Assembly (NCBI GenBank): GCA_004194705.1
Contig: SADC01000002.1
Span: forward strand, 806,001 to 870,000
Reading direction: 5' to 3'
Length of the DNA: 64,000 bases
From: Ditylenchus dipsaci
Taxonomy: Eukaryota > Nematoda > Chromadorea > Rhabditida > Anguinidae
Shown here piece after piece: positions 33,594 through 46,111 of this stretch. Position 1 is the first letter of the stretch. Each line of letters begins with the position of its first letter. Position numbers and translations under genes: made by a program. A model generated the notes under the pieces. It saw nothing but the letters and a program-made list of their open reading frames with translations, did no database searches and had not been told where the DNA came from.

Positions 33594-35720
33594 ATTAAAT
33601 ATGCGCACAATAGTGTGATAAAGTTATTTTTATTTATCAATGTATACCGTTTGACAGAGCAGGAAAAGCTGCACCAGAAAAAGCTTTGAAGTAGAGTAAA
33701 ACAGGCTTTGAGAGTGTTTAGCAAGACCATCAAAAACAGTTCAAAAGAGGTTTTGACGAAAAACTTTTATTTTGCTAAAAAAACCTGAACTTTTAACACC
33801 GGACTCATGTTCAGCATGGTCGTTTTGCTTATAAAATGCCTTTAAGCATAAGAACTTGCTGTGAAATTTCAATTTCCACGCAAGACAATAAATATTCAAA
33901 TTGCAGATCTTTTAAGTTTTTAATGTTTATTGTCTTGAGCGGAATTTGAAATTTCACAGCAAGTTTTTTTAGGAAAAAACATGCCTTTGAGCAAAAGTTC
34001 TTTTGCTTAAAGGCATTTTCAAAAGGCAGATCTCAACAAATTTCATTATTTTTTTTTAGTGATTTTTTATTCTAAAGAAAGCGAAGAGCACGAGCTTTCT
34101 AATGAGATATTATGGAGGTGTTTATGACAATAATTAGAGATGGGAACAAACAATATGGCCGGGTATATTATAGCAAGTCCTCCAAAAAGGGACTTTAACT
34201 GATTTTTTGTGTGTTTAGGGCTTGAAACGTGTACAAAACATGTTTTTAGGTGGGGGACGGCACTTTTGAAATAAATTTTTTGACTAAATTTTGACTTTTT
34301 GCCTTGGGCACCAAGGTAAACCACCTGGAGAGGGTACCTGGACACCTGGTTTTGTTCATTTTACCTTGTTTTTCTCACTGGACTAGGCAAAAAGATAGTA
34401 GTATGCAAACCAGAGTTTCTTTATGCGGTAGGTCCCAGTATTGAAAACTATGTTCAAACTCTATCTTTTCAATATTTTAAAAATTTGCCTTGGTGCCCCA
34501 AGGCAAAAAGTCAAAATTTGGCCAAAAAAATATTTTTCCAAAAAGTTTCGTCCCCACCTAAAAACGTGTTTTCTACACGTTTCAAGCTCTAAAACACACA
34601 AAAAACAGTTTAAACCCATTTTTGAGACGACTTGCTATAATATACTTTAGCCAACAATATATTAGCCAACAATATTATATTGGTATTGGGATATTGATTG
34701 GTGTCTTTCGAAAATATTGGTATTGGGTTTGACAAAATATTGGGTGTTAAATAATGCAATTTTTCCAATCGAAATTTCAAATTTTCATTCATATTTGCTC
34801 TTTTTTTGGCCTAAGGGATGACATTAAACAAACTTTATTTTTTTTTCATTGATTTACTTAAATTGTCTTATTTAAAAAAAACTTAACGAAAAGAGTTTTC
34901 TATACCCAAAATTTTTCAGTGATCATAAAAACTAGTGTAAGAAGTTCTGACTCAGAAGTGATTTTTTTGACAAAATCGAGTTTTGTTTTCCACAATTCTG
35001 CAACACCATAACAATATTTATTTCCAATTATTAATCCTACATTCGACAGCTAGTGCGATGATATTTATTTTTCGTTAATTAGTCTCGTTAATTAGTCCGA
35101 AATTCAGATCGTCCGGAATTTAATTTGTACAAACTTGAGTTTAAAAATATCTCAATTATTCGATTTCCGAGCACATTTTAATTTTGATTTTGTGGCCCTA
35201 ATAAAACCGAAATATTCGAAATATTGGTATTGGTATTGGAAAAAGGAAAAATCCCATCTCTAATAATAATATTCAAAAATTTTAGTTCTTCAAATTTCAA
35301 ATTCCGCTCAAGACAACAACTATTCAAATCTCGAACTTTTTGAAATTTAAATATTTATTGTCTCGAGCATAATTTGAAATTTGACCGCAAGTGGTAAGGA
35401 TAGAAGGCAGTTCTATATGCAAATCGGCCATGCTGAACATGAATCCGGTGTCAAAAAGTCAGGTTTCTTTGGTAAAATAAGATTTTTAAAGTCAAAATGG
35501 TTTTTGAATTGTTTTTAAAGTCTTGCTAATCACTCTAAAAGCCTATTTTTCTACCTTAAAGCACTTTCTGGTGGCGTTTTTCTTACTATGTTGGACGATA
35601 TAGATGGAGAACTAAAAAAATGACTTTATCACACTTTTTTCTGCACATTTAAGTATCAACAAAGTTTTCGAAAAAACGACACAATTCTTTCTTTGAACTG
35701 AAATTTTTGCATATTATTAT
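33594..35720. repeat. Inverted and direct dispersed repeats, no gene
   Basis: TATTATAGCAAGTCCTCC ... TGTTTTTAGGTGGGGGACGG ... TGCCTTGGGCACCAAGG (34155-34320) is mirrored at about 34490-34645. CAAGACAATAAATATTCAAA and its inverse recur at about 33885 and 33935. ACATGAATCCGGTGTCA is near 35445. The loose palindrome AATATTGGTATTGG (34665-34740) recurs at about 35220. Confidence 0.6.
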
Positions 35721-35724
35721 CATT

Positions 35725-36948
35725 AGGGACCCAAATTCTATGCACTAAAAAATGCGAAATATGCGCATAAAATATGCACTAAAAATGCTTAAATATACGC
35801 TAAAAACGTAAAATATGCAGTATAATATTTTCGAACTAAATCTCTCACAAAACCATAAGTTGAAGTATATTATAGCAAGTTCTTCCAAAATAGGTTTTAA
35901 CTGCTTTTTCGTGTGTTTTAGGGCTTGAACCGTGTAGAAAACACGTTTTAGGTGGGGGCTCGGCACTTTTTGGAAAATATTTTTTTTGGGCATATTTTTA
36001 CTTTTTGCCTTGGGGGACCAAGGCGAATTTTTTACTTTAGGTTTTTTTATTTCAAGCTTTTTAATTGTTCAGAAGCTCCAAAGAGTTACAAAGCAAAAAA
36101 GGGCTAAAGTACAGTATATGTCATAGCCGGAAATCTTCACAAGTAGAGTCTCTTTTTGCCACGGCTCAGGTGAAAAGCATGGTAAGACAGCCACAAAATG
36201 CAATTATTATCATTTCGCCATAAAAGTGGCCCTTTTATTCCTTTCAATACAGCCCTTATTCTCTTTGAAATTCTAAAGGCGCAAATTTAAATTTTCGAAA
36301 TCTTGGCTAAAAACCATGATACCCCCTCCCCCTGTGGATTGAATTTTTTTTTAATGGCCTTCCGGGCCTTAAAAACGCGTTTTCTGTAGGTTTTTAGTGC
36401 TAAAACGTTGAAAAAACATGGTCTGTGAAGATTTTCGGCTATGACATATACTGTACTCCTGCCCAAAAAGAAGGCAGCATTTGAAAAGTGCAACAAAAGT
36501 AAGTGCAGAAAAGTGCAACCAGTTTCGTTGTGTTGCTTTAATTGGAATAACCTCTCGCACGGTACCTGAATTTCATATGTGCAAAAAAATTGTTTAGAAA
36601 TAAAAACACCTCCTTGTTGCAAGCATGGCGATAAACTGTTTTGTTCTGGACCGTATAAATGCCATCTGGAAACTCAGACATCCATTGATTTAAACATGCA
36701 ATACGAGATTTGGCTTGCTTTGGCCTCTTTTGAACAAAAAATCAAAAAAATCACTGTTGTTTTTACAATATGCGTGTAAATATGCGCTAAAATCGCAAAA
36801 TATGCACTAAAAACGGAAAATATGCAAAACATGCTGCATAAAAGTACGAAAAAGTGCCAAACAGGGCTAAAAGTGCGTTTTTCGTGCATAACTCTCGCTT
36901 GCATATCCGCAGAAAAATATGCATTTGCATAGAATTTGGGTCCCTAAT
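35725..36948. mobile_element. TIR element with TAGGGACCCAAATTCTATGC ends
   Basis: TAGGGACCCAAATTCTATGC at about 35726 is mirrored by GCATAGAATTTGGGTCCCTA at about 36927-36946. Repeated AAATATGCGC(T/A)AAAAA words lie just inside both ends. An internal inverted repeat (AGTACAGTATATGTCATAGC at about 36111, mirrored at about 36434-36455) encloses further repeat text. The element splits another repeat whose halves flank it (see findings). Confidence 0.7.
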
Positions 36949-37359
36949 TATCATAAATACCTCCATAATATCTCATTAGAAAGCTCGTGATCTTCGATTT
37001 CTTTAGACTCAAAATCACTAAAATAAATAAGGAAATTTGATGAGATCTGCCCTTTTGAACTTGCATAAGCAGAAATCTTGACTTGGCTGGCTCTTAGGGG
37101 CAGCTGACCTGCAAATACCAACTTTTTTTCAATTTTTTTTCACAATCGTGTTCAGCTTGAAATTTTGAGTCCAGCACACATAAATGGCTCCTTGACCATC
37201 CTAGTGTTAAACGTATTATCGGTTGTGTTGGGAGGGGAAGGAATTATATGGGCCACTTTTTTAAAGCCTTTTTGGCAATCTTTTGATTGTTTCACTATGT
37301 TTTTCAACTCGGGCTGGGGCAAAAATAGACTCTTTTTGCATTGCTTAAAGTCAGTGGTG

Positions 37360-37520
37360 TAACGGCACCGGGTGCCGCACCGGCACCGGTGCCGCACCGA
37401 CCTGCACCGGCCGGCGCCGGTGCGGAAGTTTTGGGAGTCAGTGCCGGTGCGGCTGCCGGTGAGGGAATTCGCGGGTCGGTGCCGGTGCGCGAATTTTTCG
37501 TACTGCACCGGCAACGTGAA
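37360..37520. repeat. GC island of GGTGCCGGTGCG words
   Basis: About 150 bp of self-complementary CACCGGCACCGGTGCCGCAC-like repeats in AT-rich DNA. The open frames across it (including an Ala/Pro/Gly-rich one) are repeat translations. No flanking gene is seen; 37521-38270 shows only short frames with no family resemblance. Confidence 0.65.
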
Positions 37521-38273
37521 ATTCATAGGTGATTTTTCATTAGCCGAATAAAGGCGAAAAGCTATATCTAAAATTATTATGGGATTTTGACAACCACTAA
37601 GTGTTCGTTTTACTTCATTTCTTATTTCTCGCTTGCAGTTTAGTCCTTTGATTTGAAGAAATCAAAGCCCAGTCGGTCAACAAGCCTTCAAGGCGATGGA
37701 GTTTTGAAACGGCGCCAGTGCAGAAAAATACCCAATCCTGAAGGCGCTGGCACCAAATATCATAGTCATTCCCGCCAGCTCAGCCGGTGTTAAAAAGTTG
37801 TTCTCTGAGTAAACTCTCGCAAATGAAGCCAAAAAAGAAGATCTGGACCAGAACTAATAATAACCAACGTTTGGTTCTTATGCATTATCGGGACTACCTG
37901 GTTTCACTGTCGTTTATGCGTCCCACCATATTGAAAACATATTATTTAAGAATGCACGAAAAATTTGCTGTCTTTAAAAGAATGAGGTATGATGAGCAAA
38001 AGTGATTTGGGGAGAGGGGTCAAATTCCTTTGGTATAAGAAAAAAATTGAGCTTGTTCCTTTGGTCTTATCCAGAAACTCTTTTCCTTAAAACTTGGTAT
38101 GCAAATATAGTCATTTGTTCTAAAAAGAGGTGGCCATATCGCTTGTTGAATTTTTTTTGCAAATTTTTTATTATAAGTACTTCCGAAAACAATAATTCTA
38201 TAACTTATTTAGAAATTAACATTATACAAGTGAAAACCATATATATTTATTTTATATTTATATATTCTTTTGC

Positions 38274-41200
38274 TCACGGAGATTGACTTTTCCTTCTAGT
38301 TGACTGCATCACCATTGCTACTTCTGCCGTAGTCAGAGGTGACTTAAGGCGTACATGTTCAGCACCTCTTACTGGTAGTTCGTTTTTCTTGTAGCAACGC
38401 AACATTCCACTAATAGAAGAGAACTTAGGTCCTTCTCCTAGCACCCATAAAGCATCACGCATTTCCAGTTTTATGTGCAAAACGCCTAAAACCATCAATA
38501 ATTTGAGTTAGATTTGTTATTTAGCTATTCATGGGTTTTCACTCTCAAGCTTTAAATAAAAAAATAATAAAATCCTACCGTCTAAAGAACGTAGTGAAAG
38601 TGCGAGATTGCCTTCGTTTCTCCTCCTCAGCAAAAATCTCCCACATCCATTGGTTTTAACAACAGCTCTGCTTGCACTCTTTCCATACCCTCGTGCACCA
38701 TGCTAACTTCGTCGAATGTAGTAGATCTTCTGGAATGGCTGGGCTGAAAAAATTCCAGGCCGTTTCTTTCTATGAAGCTCATCTTGGGCTCTTTTTCATA
38801 GTACATTTTGCCAACTAAAGGATAAACTATGGTACTATTTACAGGTTGCTCAGACCATTGAGCGGAAGAAGGGCCTGGAGATTGGGGTGAGTTTGAAATA
38901 TAAGGCACTCTAGAACTGGGATTCAAAACTGGTTTGACTATTCGCTCAAAGGATAGTCTACTTCTGTCTTTTTGTTTCGAAAAGAGTTGTGATGCCTGAT
39001 TTTGACGACTCTCGCATGAAGTGGTGCTGAATCGACGTTGGTGTGGAGAAGAACGCCGTTGGGTGGGTTGATCTTGTGAAGCCCGAATGTTTTGTTTAGT
39101 TTTCCTGTTGTTGTCATTAATAAGGTAGTTATCAGAAGTGTGTTGGCTAGAAGACTGTTGAACAGGGCATAACTGTAGAGGGGAAGATTTCTTGGTAGGA
39201 TAAGAATTTGGCTGTGTAGGAGAAGTTAGATCTAAAAGATGCAATCTTCAAAACTTTGTAAAACTTGTTTTTAAATTTTGTATTGCTTGCTTATAATTAC
39301 TTTAACCGAAAAGGACCAGTTTTTTTCTTTTAAGCAGTCTTTTAAAAAATGAATAACGGTATTATATTTATTTTTTATGAATGGTTCGATACCATACCTA
39401 AAAGACCATCGCCGTTGGCAATTTCGAGTTTTTAAATCGGCGAGAGACAGCTAAAACATTCGGAAAATGATTTTTCAAATTTTTTTTCTTGTTATTGTCT
39501 TTGTAACAAAGATTGCAAAAATCGGAATTCTTGCTATATTTTCGACGAGACGGACGAATCAGGTTCAGAAAAAGACCTCAACAATTGAGGTAAAAAAAAC
39601 GTGTTGGAACCTAGGCGGGAACGAACTTGAGGGAGTGTACGTTGCCGGAAGCATACATGCACGCTCGAAAAAATCGAGCGACCCGGGCGCAAGCCGACCG
39701 GGCGCCGGGCGTCGCGAAAATTGGCGCCGGGCGCCGCCGCCACTTGAAAATGGGCGCCGGGCGCCGGATCGGCGCCGCTTAAAAGTTTGCGCTGGCGCCG
39801 GCACTCCAAAAGCGGCGGTGCCGGGGTGTATGATATGTGTTTATCGTTAAAATTTTTGTTTGTTGTCAGCATGTTATGAGAAAAATACTGAAAAACACAC
39901 TGTTGAAGCTGTAAAATATCAACAAACTATTGAAAAAATCTAGTGCTGCGGCGAAAACTCAGCGCGGGCGCCGCCACATATAAGGCGCCGAGCGCCGGCG
40001 CTGGTATGAAAAGGGCGCCGGGCGCCGGCGCCCGAAAGTGGTCAAATTTTGCCTGGCGCCGGCGCTGGGAGCTGGCGCCCGTGCAGGTATGGCCGCAAGA
40101 GTCGACTGACACAGCCTTCCGAAATTCGAATCTTATTACATTAGGAGGAATTGGCGCCAAACTAAAATTGTTAAAAATAGTCGATTTCAAGCTCTTTTTT
40201 TTCATGCCTCTGGTCTAGTTTTTTTCTTTTTTTATTTTCATGCTTATAACCCAAAATTTTCCTCACATTTAGGACTTTTCAATGAGCTATCAGTTGCCCA
40301 TAAGACAGTTAAAATTTCATAGCAACAACTGATTTCTGTGAAAATTTTCAAAGAAATTTCTCGCGCCCATGGATCTCCATAATTTTTTTCTCGGGGCAAA
40401 TATACTTTTTTGGGGCACATTTTTGTGTTGAATGATTTTATCAAATTTTCCCATCTTTTCTCAAAGTGATAACACCATCATGTAGCCCTGCGATTCTAGT
40501 TTTTAATAAAGTATCCGTTGCTGTATCATCTTTGCAAAATGGAGCACAAAAAGGTAAAAGTATGAATTAAATTATTTTTCTAACTTGCTTCATACTTTTA
40601 CCTTTTTGTGCTACATTTTGCAAAGATGATGCAACAATTGATATCTTATTAGACACTGAAGTCGCAGGGCTACATAATGGTGTTTTCACTCTTGAAAACA
40701 GATGAGAAAGAGTAATGAAATCAGTCAGAATAAAAATTTGCTCCAAAAAAAAAGTATATTTGCCCCAAGAAAAAGGATTACCCATTGAGATCCTACCAAG
40801 TTTTTCCGTCAATTTTTCTCAAACAGAACCGTAGACTCGATAGAAAAATTTGCTGCATTTTGGTACCAAAGACGTATATAAAAAATTTATACAAAAGTTA
40901 GATGGACAATGCAAAAACCTTTATTTTTATCCGGAAAAATGCCAGTTCTTTTCATTGATTGATCTGTAATTTTTAAATTGTGGCTATTGTGATCAATAAG
41001 ACAGAAGAGATGGTGAGCTTTCTGTTGGCGTAAAAAAAGCTCAAAAATACAAAATTGGCGTGTCTCATACAAAAATAAATTCAGTGTTTTTTATAGCTAA
41101 ATACGGTCTCCACCAGATGTGAGTTAAGCCAAATAGAGTGTCTCTTTCCAAAATTCGTTCAGCTGCAGTTAAAAAATGGAAGAATAATAAACGAATCAAG

Positions 41201-42948
41201 CTTAGAAAGGGAAAGTGAGCAAGCAAAATCCGTCTTCATCAGCTCTTTTACCTTGCTTTCCTGGTAATGGTTACATGGACTCTTCTACTTTAGCAGACCG
41301 GTGGCCATTGATTTTACTATTCGTGGATTCGGTACTTTCTGGGATTAATGTGCTGTAAGTAACTTTTGTTGATAGATTATTCCAAAATCTGTTGCGTGGT
41401 CGACTTTGATTAACCAAAGAATTCCGGAGACTGTGTGTATCGCATTGGCCGACCTATTCATCATGACACCAAGGTTTTGTCCTCTATAGTTCTTTTCAGA
41501 CACATTGAATTCTTCTGTTTCAGGGCTATAGGACACTGCTGCTAAGCAACAATATATCACTCGTCGTTTCCTTACTACTTTGAGGTAAAGAAGCAGGCGT
41601 CTGGCGCTAGGAAGGAAAGCAAGCCAAGAGGACTTGTAGTGTTGATCTAAAAGTTAGTTTTTCTATTCGTTTTCACTGTTTTCACATTTGCGATGTTTGA
41701 GGGAATCGATTCTCCGCCACTCGATCGGCGTGCTTAAAATAGAGTTCTGGGCAAACCAATTGAAATCGCGATGCGAAGAAGGCTTTGGTGATGGCACCCA
41801 GAACTACTTTGCTTGGCCGTGATTCTTCTGATGCTGATGTCTCGCGCAGAATAAGGGGCCCTTTGAATGAACGTTGTTAATTTGCTGGTATCGGACAATG
41901 AAATTTTGTTCTTCGTTAAGTTGCTGTGGGAATAAATATAAGAGTTTTGAGTCTTTTTGTGAGAGAAATGGGGTCCTCATTAGTACGTATGGGTGAACTC
42001 ATTATAGTATGGTCAAATATCCTCCACGAGATCCATGTAGCGTCAAAACAAAATTTTGAAGAAAGGCATATGGTGTGATTTGGCTGAAAAAAGATTTTTC
42101 GAAGTCAAAATCCATGTGCTTTTTGCAAAAAACAGCAAGTTTCGGTAAAGAAAGACAAAAATTTTTTAAAAGCTCGTAAAGGCTGCAATTAAATTCTTGC
42201 CGTTTTGTTTAAGCTGAACAACAAGGAAAGTCAAATTTACAAGGCTGTGCCAAAGCTCAATTAAAGTCAAGTAATTTGTCTGATCTGGTATTGTCAACTA
42301 ACGTTGGGCTTAGCTAGTAGTCGGTTCATAATTTTGAAGAAATTTTTAATTGCAAACAAAAAAAATCGAAAAATATTTTCGAAATAGAAAAGTTGTCCCG
42401 CGCAAATTCAAAGACTCAAAATTACCATTGTCATCAACGGCGGGGTCTTTTAAAGACAAGAAATGTTCATTTCGTCAAAAATATCAATATCTAAATTGCC
42501 AAATTTTTTCAAATGATAACCTTTTTTATTTATCTCCCAAGCCAATTGTGGTGAATTATTTTTTCTGAAAAGTGCCTTTTCCTATTTTTTGAGCCTAATA
42601 CAGGCTTAGACCTTAAAAAGATTTGCTGAAATAGTGTGCTCCTGTCGAAAAAGACACTTACAAAAAAGTCGATATATTTTTAAAAGTGTGAGGTATATCT
42701 TTTTTAATTTTTTGAATCTTGCAAGAAGTGCTACTGAACACTAATTAAACAGAAGTCTAACTTTATTTTGTTCTAATGTATTGAAAAAACCAACCATTTT
42801 CAAAAAAGTTCTCATCAGTAGCTTTGGGAGATCTGCTCAGCTGACCATTACCACTACTTCCATTACTGACCACCCCTCCACCCAACACTGCAGCTATAGC
42901 TTTGTTCTTAAATTCCCAGGGTGTATCGTAGTGTTCCTCAGTGTCCAT
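38274..42948 (-). CDS. SH2-domain adaptor protein (SHB/SHD/SHE/SHF-like)
   Basis: Three exons on the - strand at 42948-42852, 39231-38579 and 38485-38274. Donors GTAATG and GTAGGA and both acceptors (TTTTAG) are phase-consistent (1-1); the product is about 320 residues. The N-terminus MDTEEHYDTPWEF matches the Y-x-x-PWE tyrosine motifs of SHB-type adaptors. A Ser/Gln/Arg-rich, probably disordered linker follows. The C-terminal SH2 domain reads AELLLKP, GDFLLRRRNEG (FLVR-like, with the phosphotyrosine-binding Arg), LHIKLE, FSSISGML and LPVRGAEHVRL. The first SH2 Trp appears replaced (VHEGMERV). Such adaptors link tyrosine kinases to downstream partners. One base is missing in the T run of GDFLL at about 38640, creating a false stop. 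Intron 1 (3.6 kb) holds fold-back elements and GC islands. Confidence 0.75.
39640..40100. repeat. GC islands of GGCGCCGGGCGCC words, in intron 1 of the SH2 gene
   Basis: Two blocks (about 39685-39820 and 39955-40095) of palindromic GGCGCC/GGGCGCCGG words separated by 130 bp of AT-rich DNA. They are likely facing arms of one degenerate element. Open frames rich in Arg/Ala/Gly/Pro on both strands are repeat translations. Confidence 0.65.
40360..40805. repeat. Fold-back element, copy 2 (GATAACACCATCATGTAG family)
   Basis: CATGGATCTCCATAATTTTT ... GGGGCAAATATAC ... AAGTGATAACACCATCATGT at 40370-40482 is mirrored at about 40672-40800, centred at about 40578. The inner 100 bp match the element at 29160-29580, but the outer arms differ. 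Confidence 0.75.
41362..41652 (-). CDS. Candidate exon, unrecognised
   Basis: A - strand open segment from a TTTTAG acceptor (41653-41658) to a possible GTTACT donor at about 41362. It reads YKSSWLAFLPSARRLLLYL, then VRKRRVIYCCLAAV and EFNVSEKNYRGQNLG. Composition and codon use look coding and there is no repeat resemblance. It lies in intron 1 of the SH2 gene on the same strand, so it could be an alternative exon, part of another gene or a retro-insert. I do not recognise a domain. Confidence 0.3.
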
Positions 42949-45060
42949 AGTTAACTAAAAGCCCAAGTATAATATGTCTTTCGAAACAAAAGCAAAAATA
43001 TTTTCGAAACAGCAAATAAAAAGAAAAGACATTCAAAGCTTCCTATCTTGACTCAAATCTCCGCACATGTATTGCAAATGTAAAGTAAAAGTTGGGTGAA
43101 AAGAGCCCACCGAAATGTTTTGATTATTGGATCATTGTGTGTGCTGGCAGGCAGGCTGCAAATGAGTGTACTAGCAACAGACACACCCTCTCAGAATACG
43201 AGGAAAGGAAAAATAGGGATGCAGAATTGAATGCGATATAGCAGAGGCAGCAGTGCGCAGCTGTTGACTGCCTTTCTCTATTGTGTTGTGCTCCTAAAAA
43301 GAAAGCTTTCCATTTTTTAAATTAAATATACATGGCCTTTTTAGGCGTAAAACGCGCTCCAAATAGATGTTTTGGTCGTAAATATTAAAGCGATTTTCTG
43401 CAGTCAAGCTTACATTTGTAGGTACTCCACCCTAGGACGACACGTTGTTTTCGTAAAAACATAAATATTTTTTTGCATTGTAGTCTGTTTTTTGAGATCT
43501 TAAATCTTTTTTATGTCAGAAAGCACTGGATAAAACGACTCTTAAAATATTCAAGAAGCACACTTTTTTAAATTTCAATTTTGAAAGCTTGTACTTTTAA
43601 CAAAAATTATGTATCCCTATCCCTCAATAGGATCCTATAGTTGGCCAAAATATGCCAAGATTCTCAAATTTTTGTTATGCTTAAGAAACATGTTGAATCC
43701 CTTCCTAACACATGCTTGACTACCCTTGCCTAATCCTAAAAAGTAGGATAATAAAAACGAGGGAGACAAGTTGGAAAATCGGTACCCATTGAGAGATAGG
43801 TCGAAAATTATTAGAAAAGCTTGCATAAGAAACCTGAAACCTGACATGCTTAGTGATTTTAAAATTCGAATGAGTAAAGAAGCAACCTCTTTATGTCAAT
43901 ATCGTTCTCGAATCTTTTGTGCGCATTTGAAAAATTAATTTCATTTATTAACGATATGTATGAGGTTTTTATATAGGTTTTAAAAGCTGTAGAGCTATGA
44001 AGGCTAATTCGTCTAAACTTCCAGAGACCAGGATCGAGATCACAGGATGGAACTAAGCAAAAATTATGTTTTGATATTATACACTAAAATATTTTGTCGG
44101 CGAGAAAAATCTATTTGTTAAGTCAGAATGCTGAAAACAACCCAGAAAAAAATTAATGTTCATTTTAAAAGGGGCGATTTTTTTGTTACGCCTTGTATGT
44201 GTTCTAAACATTCAAAACTTTTTTAAATTGTCATTAATAATCGATATAAAGAAATTATTTGTCACAAACAAAATACAAAAAATCAATAAGAGTGCGATTG
44301 CACATAAATGGATAAAAATCGTTTATAAAACTAAATAAAAGCTGCCTAATCAGCCCAAATACAGCACAAAAATCGGACAAAACAAAATCTCACAGCCAAA
44401 CAAGAGAAAAGAAGACAGCTAAACATTGGGATTGACCGGCCACCCATAATAGTTGATGGCGCAATGCATTAGGGGTAGTGGGAGAGTGCTTGTCCAAGCA
44501 GGCTTATGGGCTAATGCAGCTATACACACACACATACCCTCCTTTTGATTGAATATATTAGGAGATGCAAGCAAAAGACTTTGTGTCCCCCATTTTAAAA
44601 GAGTTTTGGACAGCCACTGCAAAAGGGACATTTTTGGTCATTTGGCTTAGCAAACCAGCCTTTTGGATGGATGACTAAATGGACTCTGAAGAAAGAGAAA
44701 TGAACGGAGGAGACAACTTAAATGCACTCATTTGTCTTTTCTTTTTGTAGCCACTCTTTTACTGGTCTTTGTCCTTGCTTTGTACTGGTAAAAAAAGATC
44801 TTTTGTTGTTTGTGGGAGAGTAAATTTGTTGAAGAAAACATCTAAAATTTTGTATTTTTTATTTTTTGAGGCGCTTGAATTCAATATTAAAAAGTTAGGT
44901 GTAAAAGTTTGGGGCAGATTTTGTATACTACTTTCATGCTTTTCCTATGTTCTATATGAAGTCACTTCTAAAGAGTATTTAACAATTTTTCGTAAATCAT
45001 TTCACACATTTCCAAAGCAACTTTTTGGCGCTAAAAACAATTTAAAAAAGTTGTTTTTGA
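42949..45060. other. Upstream of the SH2 gene: no gene supported
   Basis: The first few hundred bases should include the SH2 gene promoter, but I see no convincing TATA box. A 70-codon - strand frame at 44419-44631 and a + strand frame at 44769-45125 (which runs into the element at 45063) lack splice context or resemblance. Confidence 0.35.
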
Positions 45061-45062
45061 TA

Positions 45063-45248
45063 CAGTCAAACCCCGATTTAGTGCGCCCTCGATTCAGTGC
45101 GAATTCCAATTTAGTGCGACCCTGAGGTTGATGGACTTGGTCAAAAGTCTTTGAAAGTCTCGAAAGTGCAACTCTGATTTAGTGCCATCCCTATTTAATG
45201 CGACTTTTTTCCGGTCCCCAGGGGTCGCACTGAACCGGGGTTTGACTG
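45063..45248. mobile_element. pogo-like MITE, TTTAGTGCG word
   Basis: CAGTCAAACCCCGATTTAGT at 45063 pairs with ACTGAACCGGGGTTTGACTG at 45248, flanked by TA (45061-45062 and 45249-45250). TTTAGTGCGA-type words recur four to five times, and CCGGTCCCCAGGGGTCGC sits before the right end. Length is 186 bp; no coding. Confidence 0.85.
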
Positions 45249-45250
45249 TA

Positions 45251-46110
45251 CTTTTTTACATAAAAAAGTCATTTTAAAAAAAAGTGACCGAATTAACTTG
45301 ATATCCTGAGATAGGTTTGGCCAAATTTGTTTTTTCAAAAAATCAATTTTGATGTAAAAAGTACATTTTGCAAAATAAAGTACAATTGATACATTTTTCA
45401 TAAAAAGAGTGGCATTTTATCTAGTGCTTGTTGATATTTGAGCAACAAATTACAGATTTTTAAAAATTAGAGGTTCTAAATGAAGCACAAATCTTCTTAG
45501 CGTCACTCACAAACTTGAACATGAACTTAAATAGTTTGGAAAAATTACAAGAAAAATCAAAGCTCTAGAGTTTGAACCATTGAAAGCAAGTATTGGCATG
45601 GAGACGAGTCTCGAACGAGAATATTCGGTTTCTCGTCTAAGCAATTTTGGCTTTCTCTTTTTTGTTTCTCGCTCCACCACCATGAACGCTCTCTATAAAC
45701 GGCCTCCTAACTTCCAACACTATTTAAAACTATTGATATCTCATTTTTTAAATGGCTAAAATGTGTTTTCAATTCAGTGAAAAGTAGAAGAGAGTACTTA
45801 TGCACTAAATCTATCTATATGTTTCGTTTTGGTTATTTGGGGAAAAGAGATAGGGAATTGATTTGATTTAATAACTGATCGATGAAAGTTGTAACAATAA
45901 CAAAGAGTGAATGTCAATATATTAGTAGGGGTGTTGAAAAGGGCAGTAAGAGTCAATTAAGTGCCTAGTGGACACACAACAATGATGCAGACTGCAAAGG
46001 ATTAATAATTTCATTACGATTGTGAAGAAGTGTGCACTTTTTTGCCTTAATCTAGCCTACTAACAACAATGTGTAAAGTCGAAAAAAGCAGCATAAAATA
46101 AATGGTTGCA
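45251..46110. other. Non-coding stretch
   Basis: No gene or clear repeat boundary is seen; there are short frames only. Confidence 0.35.
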
Positions 46111-46111
46111 G

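Noticed and set aside
37341..37532. Ala/Pro/Gly-rich ORF as a disordered protein
   Set aside because: It is the translation of a self-complementary GGTGCCGGTGCG repeat; no splice sites or conserved flanks.
39534..39872. Overlapping Arg/Pro/Gly-rich ORFs on both strands
   Set aside because: They derive from GGCGCC palindromic words within an intron of the SH2 gene; both strands are equally open because the words are palindromic.
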